Positions 1-7,280 of a stretch of 64,000 nt of DNA are shown here, one piece after another (the first letter of the stretch is position 1; each line of letters opens with the position of its first letter). The notes below the pieces were generated by a model. That model saw nothing but the letters and a program-made list of their open reading frames with translations. It was not told the DNA's origin and made no database searches. The DNA lies in NCBI GenBank assembly GCA_947489445.1, contig CANLDN010000009.1, positions 124,001 to 188,000 of the forward strand. Direction: 5' to 3'. The translations under genes were made by a program, and so were the position numbers. Origin of the DNA: an uncultured Paracoccaceae bacterium (GTDB lineage: Bacteria > Pseudomonadota > Alphaproteobacteria > Rhodobacterales > Rhodobacteraceae).

Positions 1-243
1 TCTGTTGCCGGGTCAGTCACGGCCTTTACGTCATATGATTGGTCCGCTGATCCCCAATCGCTGGGTGCCTACAGCGTCAGGCGGATTGGGGCCGACACTG
101 CGCGCGCCGACTATGCTGCACCCATTGCTGACAAGCTTTATTTCGCCGGAGAGGCGGCGGGGCGGGAGCTGGCCGTGACGGTTGCTGGCGCAAATCGGTC
201 AGGTATCGAGGCCGCGACGGAGATTATCCGGCAGCAGACCTAG
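1..243 (+). CDS. Flavin amine oxidase family protein, C-terminal fragment
   Basis: The window opens inside this gene; 80 codons to a TAG stop are visible. The translated end carries the typical C-terminal features of FAD-dependent amine oxidases: a GAYS segment, then LYFAGEAA (the FAD-contacting FAGE motif) and a following TVAGANRSGIEAA helix, as in monoamine/polyamine oxidases, where the helix closes the FAD site. The family oxidises amines to aldehydes with release of ammonia and hydrogen peroxide; the substrate cannot be told from this end. It converges on the MalY/PatB-type gene, leaving only 20 bases between the stops and no clear terminator hairpin. Confidence 0.85.
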   Translation, partial: SVAGSVTAFTSYDWSADPQSLGAYSVRRIGADTARADYAAPIADKLYFAGEAAGRELAVTVAGANRSGIEAATEIIRQQT

Positions 244-263
244 GATGCGGCGTGTCGCAGACG

Positions 264-1433
264 TTATTGCAGGTCTTTGAAGGCGGCTTGCAGCCGCGTC
301 ACTGCGTCTTCGATCTGCGACCTTGGCGCGCCGAGGTTGAACCGCAGGAAGCTGTCCCCGCCCTTGCCGAATGTCGGCCCGTGGTTGGCGGCGATTTTGG
401 CGGTTTGTTCGACCCGTGTGGTGAATTCTTCGCGGCTCATCCCTGTATTCGCGAAATCGACCCATGCCAGATATGTCGCTTCGAGGTTCATGGAGGCGAG
501 GCCGGGGATGGCGTTGATCCCGGCGTCGAAGACTTGGCGGTTTTCGTTGATATAGGCTTTGACGTCGTCTACCCATGCGGCCCCTTCGGGGGTGTAGGCC
601 GCTGTCGCCATGAAAAGCCCGAAGCTGTTGGGCGACATGCCAAGGGCCGCCATGCGCGCGCCGAAGCGCGCCCGCAGGTCGGGGTCTTCGATGATCACAT
701 TGCCCACATGGCTGCCCGCGATGTTGAAGGTCTTGGTGGTCGCCGTCATCATCACCAGCCGATCGGTGATCCCGTCGATATGGGCCATGGGCGTGTGGGT
801 CTGGCCGGGCATGGTCAGGTCGTGGTGGATTTCGTCGGAGACGAGGATCAGTTCGTGCCGTTTTGCGAAGGCGGCGACGGCTTGTAGTTCGGATTTGGTC
901 CAGACCCTGCCTCCGGGGTTGTGGGGTGAGCAGAGGATGACCATCCGTTCGTTCCCTGTCATCTGGGCGTCATAGGCGGTGAAATCCATCTCGTACCGCC
1001 CGTCATTGTTCACCAGTTCGCATTCGACGACCTGCCGTTCGGCGGCTTTGATGACCTTTGCGAAGGCATGGTAGACGGGGGTGAACAGTACAATCCCGTC
1101 GCCGGGGTTGGTGAACGCATCGACGCAGAGTGCCGTCCCGTTGACCAGCCCATGGGTGGTAAAGATCCAGTCGGGGTTGATTTGCCAGTTGTGTCTTGTG
1201 TCCATCCACCACTGGATGGCACCGCGGTATTTGCTTTCGTCGCCAAAATAGCCGTAGACGCCGTGATCGACCATGTCTTGCACGGCTTTCTGGATACAGG
1301 GCGCCGCTTTGAATTCCATGTCCGCCACCCACATGGAGATACCTTCATTGGGATCCACTCCGTAGATGCTTTGCATCGCGTCCCATTTCACGCAGTGGGT
1401 GTTGCGGCGGTCGGGGGCGGTGTCGAATTGCAT
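264..1433 (-). CDS. MalY/PatB family PLP-dependent C-S lyase (cystathionine beta-lyase type)
   Basis: A 389-residue fold-type I PLP enzyme. The order of motifs fits MalY/PatB: WVADMEF near residue 36, a YGYFG segment, CSPHNPGGRVW (about 168-178), SDEIHHDL, and the Schiff-base lysine at about residue 234 in TATTKTFNIAG. Members split C-S bonds of cystathionine or other cysteine conjugates to give pyruvate, ammonia and a thiol; some also act as aminotransferases or regulators (E. coli MalY). In Roseobacter relatives such lyases also act on methylated or conjugated sulfur compounds, but nothing here proves that. It stands alone on the minus strand. The start was chosen at MQFDTAPDR, with an AGGAGAG-like ribosome site just upstream. 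Confidence 0.88.
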   Translation of the reverse strand: MQFDTAPDRRNTHCVKWDAMQSIYGVDPNEGISMWVADMEFKAAPCIQKAVQDMVDHGVYGYFGDESKYRGAIQWWMDTRHNWQINPDWIFTTHGLVNGTALCVDAFTNPGDGIVLFTPVYHAFAKVIKAAERQVVECELVNNDGRYEMDFTAYDAQMTGNERMVILCSPHNPGGRVWTKSELQAVAAFAKRHELILVSDEIHHDLTMPGQTHTPMAHIDGITDRLVMMTATTKTFNIAGSHVGNVIIEDPDLRARFGARMAALGMSPNSFGLFMATAAYTPEGAAWVDDVKAYINENRQVFDAGINAIPGLASMNLEATYLAWVDFANTGMSREEFTTRVEQTAKIAANHGPTFGKGGDSFLRFNLGAPRSQIEDAVTRLQAAFKDLQ

Positions 1434-1513
1434 GGGGGCTCTCCTGATTCAGCCTGCGCAGGCTACGGAAGGCGCGGCGGAGTGCAAGGTGGAAAATCCG
1501 GTCGGTTTTGGTG

Positions 1514-1747
1514 TCAGGGCCGCATCAGGGGTTCGCATTGTCCGTTTGATGCGGTGAGGGCGTGGTTGACGATGGCAATGCGCGATGCATCGCGGTTGAG
1601 GCCGCGCTGTTTCATCATGAAGCTGAAGGCCGGGACTGTCAGGTTCACTGGTATTGCGTAGCCCGAGAACGCGCGGGCCATGGCGGTGCACAGGTCTTGG
1701 GTGCGGGCGGATGTGTCATCGGTGATGATGGTGTCAGTTGGGATCAT
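1514..1747 (-). CDS. Small hypothetical protein (77 aa), possible
   Basis: An open frame of 77 codons beginning 14 bases inside the end of the upstream XRE regulator gene. No family is recognised. Support is indirect: reading its codons by eye, roughly three quarters of third positions are G or C, with a strong preference for C, as in neighbouring genes, and the overlap would allow translational coupling. No good Shine-Dalgarno is visible. The protein has a mildly hydrophobic centre (about residues 24-42) but no clear membrane segment. A start 12 codons upstream is also possible. It otherwise fills the 300-base gap between the C-S lyase and the regulator. Confidence 0.4.
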   Translation of the reverse strand: MIPTDTIITDDTSARTQDLCTAMARAFSGYAIPVNLTVPAFSFMMKQRGLNRDASRIAIVNHALTASNGQCEPLMRP

Positions 1748-1949
1748 CGGGCAATTCAAACAAATCATGGACGCTGCATTCAAGTTCTTCCGCGAGGGTC
1801 AGCGCGAGGTAGGTGGACGGGGTAAAGACCCCGTTTTCAATCGTGTTGATTGTTTTGCGTGACACGCCCGCGGCGGCGGCGAGGTCGGCTTGGGTCATCC
1901 CCGCCTTTGTTCGGTGGGCGCGCAGGTGCGTGATGAGCTTGCCGCTCAT
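1734..1949 (-). CDS. Small XRE/Cro-type transcriptional regulator
   Basis: 71 residues, almost entirely a helix-turn-helix domain: MTQADLAAAAGVSRKTINTIENG at about residues 18-40 has the spacing of an XRE HTH, with recognition helix around SRKTINTIE. Length and the C-terminal ELECSVHDLFEL fit the stand-alone minimal regulators often paired with a small membrane protein. Its ATG overlaps the TGA of the membrane protein gene (ATGA), so the two are surely co-transcribed. Two matching inverted repeats upstream of the pair (2376-2425) are the likely binding sites, suggesting autoregulation. Binding is inferred, not shown. Confidence 0.88.
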   Translation of the reverse strand: MSGKLITHLRAHRTKAGMTQADLAAAAGVSRKTINTIENGVFTPSTYLALTLAEELECSVHDLFELPDDPN

Positions 1950-2353
1950 TCGGCGCGGCCCCGCATCACGGATGTCAGATAATGCGCGGAGGGCGCCACG
2001 CCCAAAACCGGGCCGAGCCAGTAGAAGGCCATCGCTGGGTCCATCCGGTCGGTCAGGCTGAGGGTGAGGAAGATCAGGAACACGGCCAGTACCGCCCAGT
2101 AACCGAAGATCAGGCTGTTGCGGTGTGCTTGGGTGTTTTGTTCGTCCCATGCCGCAGTCGCCGCATCCGGGTAGCGCAGGTGCAGGATGATTGACACGAT
2201 CGCGTAGCCGATGGCCGTCCCGCCGATGATATAGGCCCAGATGAGCCCGGACGGCCCGATGGAAAGCCACGCGGCAATAAAGGCTGTGGCGGTTGCGATG
2301 ACGATGGCGGCGCTGCCAAGGAGGCGTGCGCGGCTGACGGGGTTGGCGGACAT
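1946..2353 (-). CDS. Small integral membrane protein paired with XRE regulator
   Basis: 135 residues from the ATG at MSANPVSRA, which has a good AGGAAG ribosome site; a longer frame begins 18 codons upstream but lacks one. Four hydrophobic stretches are visible (about 11-31, 36-56, 83-103 and 108-126), so it is probably a four-helix inner-membrane protein. The arrangement of a small membrane protein followed by a minimal XRE regulator with a 4-base overlap is widespread (DUF2178-like pairs) and of unknown function; assignment to that family is from layout and size rather than a strong sequence match. Confidence 0.7.
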   Translation of the reverse strand: MSANPVSRARLLGSAAIVIATATAFIAAWLSIGPSGLIWAYIIGGTAIGYAIVSIILHLRYPDAATAAWDEQNTQAHRNSLIFGYWAVLAVFLIFLTLSLTDRMDPAMAFYWLGPVLGVAPSAHYLTSVMRGRAE

Positions 2354-2375
2354 GATGCTTCCTTTCTGTTTTGGG

Positions 2376-2425
2376 GTAACCTTGGGGTTACATATGGGGT
2401 GATTCATGTAACGTCAAGGTTACAT
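2376..2425. promoter_or_regulatory. Pair of GTAAC-N6-GTTAC inverted repeats, probable operators
   Basis: Two copies of the same dyad lie directly upstream of the membrane protein/XRE operon: GTAAC at 2376-2380 with GTTAC at 2387-2391, and GTAAC at 2408-2412 with GTTAC at 2419-2423. Both have 6-base spacers and their centres are 32 bp apart, about three helical turns, so two dimers would sit on the same face. The second is extended to ATGTAAC/GTTACAT. They also lie 46-95 bases upstream of the first deformylase gene, so both directions could be affected. Likely target: the XRE regulator at 1734-1949 (inference). Confidence 0.65.
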
Positions 2426-2470
2426 CGTGCATCAGTTGCATTTTGCTGATTTGAAGCCTAAATCACGGCT

Positions 2471-2992
2471 ATGGCTTTGCGTAATATCCTTATTCACCCC
2501 GATCCTCGCCTCAAGAAGGTGGCTGATCCTGTTGTGTCCGTTGATGATGATCTGCGCCGTTTGGCGGATGATATGTTGGAGACAATGTATGATGCCCCCG
2601 GTATTGGTTTGGCTGCCCCGCAAGTGGCGGTGATGACCCGGATGCTGGTGATGGATTGCGAAAAGGATGAGGGGGCGGCGCCGCGCCCGATGGTATTGCT
2701 TAATCCGTCCGTTGTTTGGACGTCCGAGGAACGGTCTGTTTACGACGAGGGCTGTTTGTCGATCCCTGAACAATACGCCGAGGTCGAGCGCCCGGCGGAG
2801 GTTGAGGTGCAGTGGATGTCGCTGGATGGCAAGACCATGCGCGAAAAGTTTGATGGTTTATGGGCCACCTGTGTCCAGCATGAGATCGATCATCTGGATG
2901 GCAAGTTGTTCATTGACTACCTTAAACCCCTGAAACGTCAGATGATCACTCGCAAAATGCAGAAGCTGAAACGCGAAATGGCGCGTAGCTGA
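2471..2992 (+). CDS. def: Peptide deformylase
   Basis: 173 residues with all three deformylase motifs intact: GIGLAAPQV, EGCLSIPE (metal-ligand Cys) and QHEIDHLDG (two His metal ligands and the catalytic Glu). It removes the formyl group from the N-terminal methionine of new proteins in the cytoplasm, the counterpart of fmt at 5023. Length is normal for type 1 enzymes. The start is the ATG giving MALRNILIHPDPRL, the canonical N-terminus. The TGA stop shares a base with the next gene's ATG, so the three deformylase-family genes form one unit. Confidence 0.97.
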   Translation: MALRNILIHPDPRLKKVADPVVSVDDDLRRLADDMLETMYDAPGIGLAAPQVAVMTRMLVMDCEKDEGAAPRPMVLLNPSVVWTSEERSVYDEGCLSIPEQYAEVERPAEVEVQWMSLDGKTMREKFDGLWATCVQHEIDHLDGKLFIDYLKPLKRQMITRKMQKLKREMARS

Positions 2993-3453
2993 TGCCGGTT
3001 CTTGATCTGCGTTTTGAAGGCGACCCGGTGTTGCGCCAGGTGGCGGCACCGGTGGCACAACATGGCCTGCCGCTTGATACGCTGGTCGCTGATTTGTTTG
3101 AGACGATGTATGCAGCCATGGGCCGTGGGTTGGCCGCCCCGCAGGTGGGGATCAGCGAGCGCGTGTTCGTGATTGATACGACCTGGAAAGAGGGTGACAA
3201 ACACCCGGTTGCCTTTGTGAACCCCGAGATCGTGGATGCCGCCCCTTTCACCCATTTGGGGCCAGAGGCCTGTCTTTCGATCCCGGATCGCACGTTTTCT
3301 GTGGCCCGTCCGGTCTGGGTTGATCTAGGCTGGACCAGCCCAGCGGGCATCAGGCAGACCGCCCGGTTTCACGGCATCAGTGCTGTGTGCGTGTGTCATG
3401 AGCTGGATCACCTGAATGGCATCCTGATCACCGATAACGGCACCGAGGTATGA
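2992..3453 (+). CDS. Peptide deformylase family protein, second copy
   Basis: 153 residues, a shorter paralogue of the upstream Def. Motif 1 is GRGLAAPQVG; motif 2 is EACLSIPD (the usual Gly replaced by Ala, metal-ligand Cys kept); motif 3 is CHELDHLNG with both His and the catalytic Glu present. It is therefore probably a working metallo-deformylase, perhaps with altered substrate choice. It lacks the basic C-terminal helix found in the first copy. It overlaps both neighbours by 1 and 4 bases, indicating translational coupling. Second def copies next to the first are common in Rhodobacteraceae. Confidence 0.9.
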   Translation: MPVLDLRFEGDPVLRQVAAPVAQHGLPLDTLVADLFETMYAAMGRGLAAPQVGISERVFVIDTTWKEGDKHPVAFVNPEIVDAAPFTHLGPEACLSIPDRTFSVARPVWVDLGWTSPAGIRQTARFHGISAVCVCHELDHLNGILITDNGTEV

Positions 3454-3950
3454 CCCATCGGCCTTATGTGATGTGGCCGCATCCCGTGTTGCGAAGCGCG
3501 GCACAGCCCATTGAGGTCGTGACCGATGAGGTCCGCGCGATCTGGGATGAGATGATCCTTGCGATGGATACCATGCCGGGCGTTGGTCTGGCCGCCCCGC
3601 AATTGGGGATTGGGCTGGCTTTGGCGGTGGTTGATGCCTCCGAGACGCGCGGGCAGGCTGTGCGCATGGCGAACCCCGAGATTTTGCACGCCAGCGTAGA
3701 ATGTCGTGCGCATGAAGAGGGCTCGCCCAACTTGCCCGGTGTCTGGGCCAAGATGAAGCGCCCACGTGCCGTGACCGTGCGGTTCATGAATGCGCAAGGC
3801 CAATGGGACCGTAAGGATTTTGTCGGCCTATGGGCGACGTCCGTGCAGCATCAGATTGATCATTTAGCGGGCAAGATGTTTTTTGATCATCTGACCCGGG
3901 TCAAGCGCGATATGCTGATCAAGAAAGCCAAAAAGCTGCGGGCGGGTTAA
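3450..3950 (+). CDS. Degenerate peptide deformylase-like protein, third copy
   Basis: 166 residues with the full-length deformylase fold (GVGLAAPQLG near residue 45; basic C-terminal helix RVKRDMLIKKAKK) but key catalytic residues changed. Motif 2 reads EGSPNLPG instead of EGCLSxP, so the metal-ligand Cys is Ser (codon 3723-3725). Motif 3 reads QHQIDHLAG, so the catalytic Glu is Gln (codon 3852-3854). The two His ligands remain. It is predicted to be without normal deformylase activity. It is not a decayed pseudogene: the frame is open, length is normal and the 4-base ATGA overlap with the second copy is kept. Role unknown; a structural or regulatory partner is possible. Confidence 0.88.
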   Translation: MTHRPYVMWPHPVLRSAAQPIEVVTDEVRAIWDEMILAMDTMPGVGLAAPQLGIGLALAVVDASETRGQAVRMANPEILHASVECRAHEEGSPNLPGVWAKMKRPRAVTVRFMNAQGQWDRKDFVGLWATSVQHQIDHLAGKMFFDHLTRVKRDMLIKKAKKLRAG

Positions 3951-3977
3951 AACAATGCCTGCAAACGCGGAATGACT

Positions 3978-4364
3978 TCAGCCGCTTTCGGTATAATCGT
4001 TGTAAAACTTAAGGATTTGGATGAACCCATAGGGTGTCATGTTGATCTTTGGCATGACCAACCCGCATTTTCTGGCCATATCCGCAGAAAAACTGACGCA
4101 GTCGATCACCCCAAGAATGTAATCTTTACCGGTATATTCGGCGACTGTGTCTCTGACGGCATTTTCGAGGACTGTGTCAGTAATATCAAATGAGACATAA
4201 TGATTGATCAGTGCTGATCTGTCGGATGTATCGACTTTGCCATCAGAAACGGGTGTTCTTGCGGCTTTTGGTTGAAATCCGTACCAATTAACTGAGCTTC
4301 TAATGGTTACTTCGCACGCGCTGTGAAACATTCCGGTTTCGCTTGTAATCTTAAGTTTACCCAT
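3978..4364 (-). CDS. Small permuted NlpC/P60 (papain-like) cysteine hydrolase-type protein
   Basis: 128 residues, clearly more A+T-rich than its neighbours. The layout suits a permuted papain-like fold: a His in FHSACEV (H14), a WYGFQP segment (28-32), a central helix, then YILGVIDCVSF with Cys89 in the DCxSF position, followed by CGLVMP and a C-terminal helix. In such families the His precedes the Cys and the enzymes act as amidases or peptidases. No signal peptide is seen. Assignment is by pattern only. It sits between the deformylases and fmt in the opposite direction and may have arrived by transfer. Related domains appear in cell-wall hydrolases and toxins; no immunity gene is recognisable. 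Confidence 0.5.
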   Translation of the reverse strand: MGKLKITSETGMFHSACEVTIRSSVNWYGFQPKAARTPVSDGKVDTSDRSALINHYVSFDITDTVLENAVRDTVAEYTGKDYILGVIDCVSFSADMARKCGLVMPKINMTPYGFIQILKFYNDYTESG

Positions 4365-4557
4365 CTTTGTCTTCCTTCAAATTTCATCGCCCAATGCTTA
4401 ATGCGTGTAAACTGCCGCCCGTCATGACGCAACTGCGCCATTGTTGTTGGAAATATGTTTCCGGTCCCGCAGTTCATCTGCCCGCTGCGCAGGGCAATCA
4501 ATCAAGGTATGGGTTTTCGGATCAGTCACCTAGCCCATGGATCCTGATCTTCGCCAT

Positions 4558-4586
4558 CGGCGATATCGGGAGGAGTGATATCGCCG
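4558..4586. repeat. Perfect 10-bp inverted repeat (possible terminator stem)
   Basis: CGGCGATATC at 4558-4567 and its exact reverse complement at 4577-4586 flank a 9-base loop. It lies 18 bases past the stop of the minus-strand membrane protein gene (4604-4810), the place expected for a terminator, but no T-run follows on that strand. It could be a Rho-assisted 3' end or a protein site. The rest of 4365-4603 shows no gene I can support. Confidence 0.4.
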
Positions 4587-4603
4587 ACGCCCGTGCGCGT
4601 GTA

Positions 4604-4810
4604 TTATTCGCGCGGTGCTTCTTCTTTGTCGTTGCTGCCCATCGAAAAGATGGCGCCGCCCGCGATGATTGCGATCCAGTGTGAGAAGCTCCAGATCAGG
4701 TCAGGAAGCTGAATGCCGACCTGCGCCCAAAGGTCGCCGCCTTGCAGGCCGATGATAAGATCCGCGATGCCCCAAAGTACCACCGCGCCGCCTAGAATTT
4801 TGAACAACAT
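4604..4810 (-). CDS. Small two-helix membrane protein
   Basis: 68 residues. Two hydrophobic segments (about 3-22 and 38-57) separated by a short loop GGDLWAQVGIQLPDL, and a charged C-terminal tail NDKEEAPRE. The strongly hydrophobic pattern and the ribosome site just upstream (AGGAAAA region) support a real gene. Family not recognised. It is transcribed away from fmt; about 210 bases of A+T-rich DNA between them must hold both promoters, though I cannot point to convincing -35/-10 boxes. Confidence 0.7.
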   Translation of the reverse strand: MLFKILGGAVVLWGIADLIIGLQGGDLWAQVGIQLPDLIWSFSHWIAIIAGGAIFSMGSNDKEEAPRE

Positions 4811-5022
4811 AGTTTTTCCTTTGTGTCGTAGACTGTTGAATAGGTCTTGGTTTCCACCGAAAAACGGTATTTTTGCGGCGAAAATTAACGTTCTGTTAAC
4901 TTTATTGCTTGGTGTGGTTTCGCGTCTTTGCCCCGGTCGCGATTTGTCGTAACTGGCTAAGGCGGCGCGGATGCATCTGATTGTGCGGCCGTGATCCGTT
5001 GGGCCAGATCAGAGGGACCTTG

Positions 5023-5922
5023 ATGCGCATTGTTTTTATGGGAACGCCTGCATTTTCAGTGCCTGTGCTGGATGCGCTGGTTACCGCAGGCCACGAGGTT
5101 TGCGCCGTATACTGTCAGCCCCCCCGTCCGGCGGGTCGGGGTAAGAAGGATCGCCCCAGCCCCGTCCAGCAGCGCGCCGAAGCGTTGGGTTTGCCTGTGC
5201 GTCATCCGGTGTCGTTGAAAGATGCCCAGGCGCAGGCCGACTTTGCCGCGTTGGCTGCGGATATTGCCGTTGTTGTGGCCTATGGTCTGATCCTGCCGCA
5301 GCCAGTGTTGGATGCGCCTGCGCATGGCTGTCTGAATATCCATGCCTCTTTGTTGCCGCGCTGGCGTGGTGCCGCCCCGATCCACCGCGCGATCATGAGT
5401 GGCGATGCCCAGACGGGCGTGTGTATAATGCAGATGGAGGCCGGTCTTGATACGGGCCCGGTTCTGCTGCGCGAGGCTGTGGACCTTGGCTCGGAGGAGA
5501 CGACCGGCGGGTTGCATGACCGGCTGTCCGACATGGGTGCCCGACTGGTGGTTGAGGCGTTGGCGCGCTTGCCTGATCTGACGCCGCAGAAGCAGCCCGA
5601 TCATGGCGTCACCTATGCTACCAAAATCGACAAGGCAGAGGCGCGCATTGATTGGACCCGCCCGGCCGCGGAGGTGGATCGGTTGATCCGGGGCCTGTCG
5701 CCCTTTCCCGGTGCGTGGTGCATGGTCGGTGGTGAGCGGGTAAAGCTGCTGGCGTCGCGAGTTGCTGACGGGCAGGGCGCGCCGGGTACGGTTTTGGACG
5801 GGTTCACAATTGCCTGCGGTGATGGCGCGGTTGAGGTTTTGACCATCCAGCGACAGGGCAAGCGCACAATGCCTGCGGCAGAGGCCTTGCGCGGCCTGAC
5901 ATTGGGTGCGCGGTTGGATTGA
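5023..5922 (+). CDS. fmt: Methionyl-tRNA formyltransferase
   Basis: 299 residues from the ATG at [16 protein letters not shown], the canonical N-terminus, with a GAGGGA ribosome site; an in-frame TTG 14 codons upstream is less likely. It transfers a formyl group from 10-formyl-tetrahydrofolate to Met-tRNAfMet. The formyltransferase signature is complete: [20 protein letters not shown] (Asn and His of the active site, about 105-124) and GLDTGPVLL with the catalytic Asp. The C-terminal tRNA-binding domain begins near residue 205. Same direction as the three def-type genes but separated from them by two opposite genes, so transcribed from its own promoter. Confidence 0.97.
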   Translation: MRIVFMGTPAFSVPVLDALVTAGHEVCAVYCQPPRPAGRGKKDRPSPVQQRAEALGLPVRHPVSLKDAQAQADFAALAADIAVVVAYGLILPQPVLDAPAHGCLNIHASLLPRWRGAAPIHRAIMSGDAQTGVCIMQMEAGLDTGPVLLREAVDLGSEETTGGLHDRLSDMGARLVVEALARLPDLTPQKQPDHGVTYATKIDKAEARIDWTRPAAEVDRLIRGLSPFPGAWCMVGGERVKLLASRVADGQGAPGTVLDGFTIACGDGAVEVLTIQRQGKRTMPAAEALRGLTLGARLD

Positions 5923-5981
5923 TGCCGGCGGCCGCAACGCAGCGTTGATTTACACGCGCGCCACAGCTAGCTTTCGGTGAT

Positions 5982-5998
5982 CGGCGATGGCGTCGCCG
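5982..5998 (+). terminator. Possible hairpin after fmt
   Basis: CGGCGA at 5982-5987 pairs with TCGCCG at 5993-5998 around a 5-base loop, about 60 bases past the fmt stop. A T-rich stretch (ATGTTTTTG) begins only 10 bases later, so this is a weak terminator at best. It lies before the creatinase ribosome site (GGGAGG near 6040). Confidence 0.3.
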
Positions 5999-6051
5999 TG
6001 ATTGTAATGTTTTTGTCCTGAACGCCGGGACCTTTCATCGGGAGGTCCGTT

Positions 6052-7257
6052 ATGTCGACCCGTTCGCAACACTACCGTTTTCATCAAGGTGACGAGGTGT
6101 TGCCCTTTGCGCCCGCCGAATATGAAGCGCGCCTGTCCGGTTTGCGCCGGATCATGGCCGCCAGCGGGATCAATGCCGTCATCTTCACGTCGATGCACAA
6201 TATCGCCTATTATTCGGGGTTTTTGTATTGCGCGTTTGGCCGCCCTTACGGGTTGGTTGTGACGCAAACAGACAGCGTGACCATCAGTGCGGGTATTGAT
6301 GCCGCCCAACCATGGCGTCGGTGTTACGGCGACAACATCACCTATACTGATTGGGAGCGGAACAATTTCTGGCGCGCGGTCCGGTCGGTGACAAGTCTGG
6401 GTAAAGTCATTGGGTATGAGGCGGATCATTTGACCGTCGGGCAAAGCACTGCGATGCGCCACTATCTGCACCCGTCCACCTTGATCGACGTGGCAGCCGA
6501 AACGATGTTTCAACGCATGAATAAATCCCCCGCCGAGCTGGATTTGATCCGCGCGGGTGCTGCTGTCGCTGATGTTGGCGGCTACGCCATTCGCGATGCG
6601 ATCAAGCCGGGTGTGCGCGAGATTGATGTGGCAATGTCAGGCCGTGACGCGATGGAGCTGGAGATTGCCAAGCGTTATCCCGATGCTGAATATCGCGATA
6701 CCTGGGTCTGGTTTCAGTCGGGCATTAACACCGACGGCGCCCATAACCCGGTGACATCGCGGGTGTTGGAGAGGGGGGATATTCTGTCGCTGAATACCTT
6801 TCCGATGATCAGCGGGTATTACACGGCGTTGGAGCGCACGTTGTTTGTCGGTGAGGTGGATGATGCCTCTCGCAAGATCTGGGAGGCGAATGTCGCGGCC
6901 CATGAATATGGCATGTCGCTGCTGGTGCCGGGGGCCGTGTGCTCGGAGGTGACAGCGAAGATCAACACGTTCCTCGAAGAACGCGATTTGCTACAATACC
7001 GCACGTTTGGCTATGGTCATTCGTTTGGTGTGCTGTCGCATTACTATGGCCGCGAGGCCGGGTTGGAGCTGCGCGAGGATGTGGAGACGGTGCTGGAACC
7101 GGGCATGGTGATTTCCATGGAACCGATGCTGACGATCCCGGAAGGGCAGCCGGGTGCAGGCGGGTATCGCGAGCATGACATCCTGTTCATTACCGAGGAC
7201 GGGAACGAGGATGTGACCGGGTTTCCTTATGGGCCAGCGCATAACGTGGTGGGGTAA
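6052..7257 (+). CDS. Creatinase (creatine amidinohydrolase)
   Basis: 401 residues, matching the length and much of the sequence of Pseudomonas creatinase as I remember it. It hydrolyses creatine to sarcosine and urea. It has the pita-bread (M24) fold: an N-terminal creatinase domain (about 15-150, with HNIAYYSGFLYCAFGRPYG) and the C-terminal catalytic domain. Diagnostic stretches include WFQSGINTDGAHNPVTSR with the catalytic His at about 231, LNTFPMISGYYTALERT, RTFGYGHSFGVLSHYYGREA and PGAGGYREHDIL. Unlike metal-dependent M24 peptidases, creatinase needs no metal. No creatininase or sarcosine oxidase gene lies nearby. A good GGGAGG ribosome site precedes the ATG. Confidence 0.93.
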   Translation: MSTRSQHYRFHQGDEVLPFAPAEYEARLSGLRRIMAASGINAVIFTSMHNIAYYSGFLYCAFGRPYGLVVTQTDSVTISAGIDAAQPWRRCYGDNITYTDWERNNFWRAVRSVTSLGKVIGYEADHLTVGQSTAMRHYLHPSTLIDVAAETMFQRMNKSPAELDLIRAGAAVADVGGYAIRDAIKPGVREIDVAMSGRDAMELEIAKRYPDAEYRDTWVWFQSGINTDGAHNPVTSRVLERGDILSLNTFPMISGYYTALERTLFVGEVDDASRKIWEANVAAHEYGMSLLVPGAVCSEVTAKINTFLEERDLLQYRTFGYGHSFGVLSHYYGREAGLELREDVETVLEPGMVISMEPMLTIPEGQPGAGGYREHDILFITEDGNEDVTGFPYGPAHNVVG

Positions 7258-7280
7258 GGTGTGTGGGATCACGCACCTTA
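7255..7280. repeat. GGTGGG-type palindromic repeat, copy 1, between convergent genes
   Basis: Left arm 7255-7265 and right arm 7270-7280 pair over 11 positions with one G-T pair. The left arm begins with the TAA stop of creatinase and the right arm ends with TTA, the stop (TAA on the minus strand) of the convergent membrane protein gene. The hairpin probably serves as a bidirectional 3' end. Confidence 0.75.

Noticed and set aside
252..887. Long plus-strand open frame opposite the MalY/PatB-type gene
   Set aside because: The minus-strand gene is complete and has clear PLP motifs; the opposite frame has a biased, non-family sequence and is a mirror effect of GC-rich codons.
4367..4684. Plus-strand open frame before fmt
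   Set aside because: No ribosome site, no domain and it overlaps a better minus-strand membrane protein gene.
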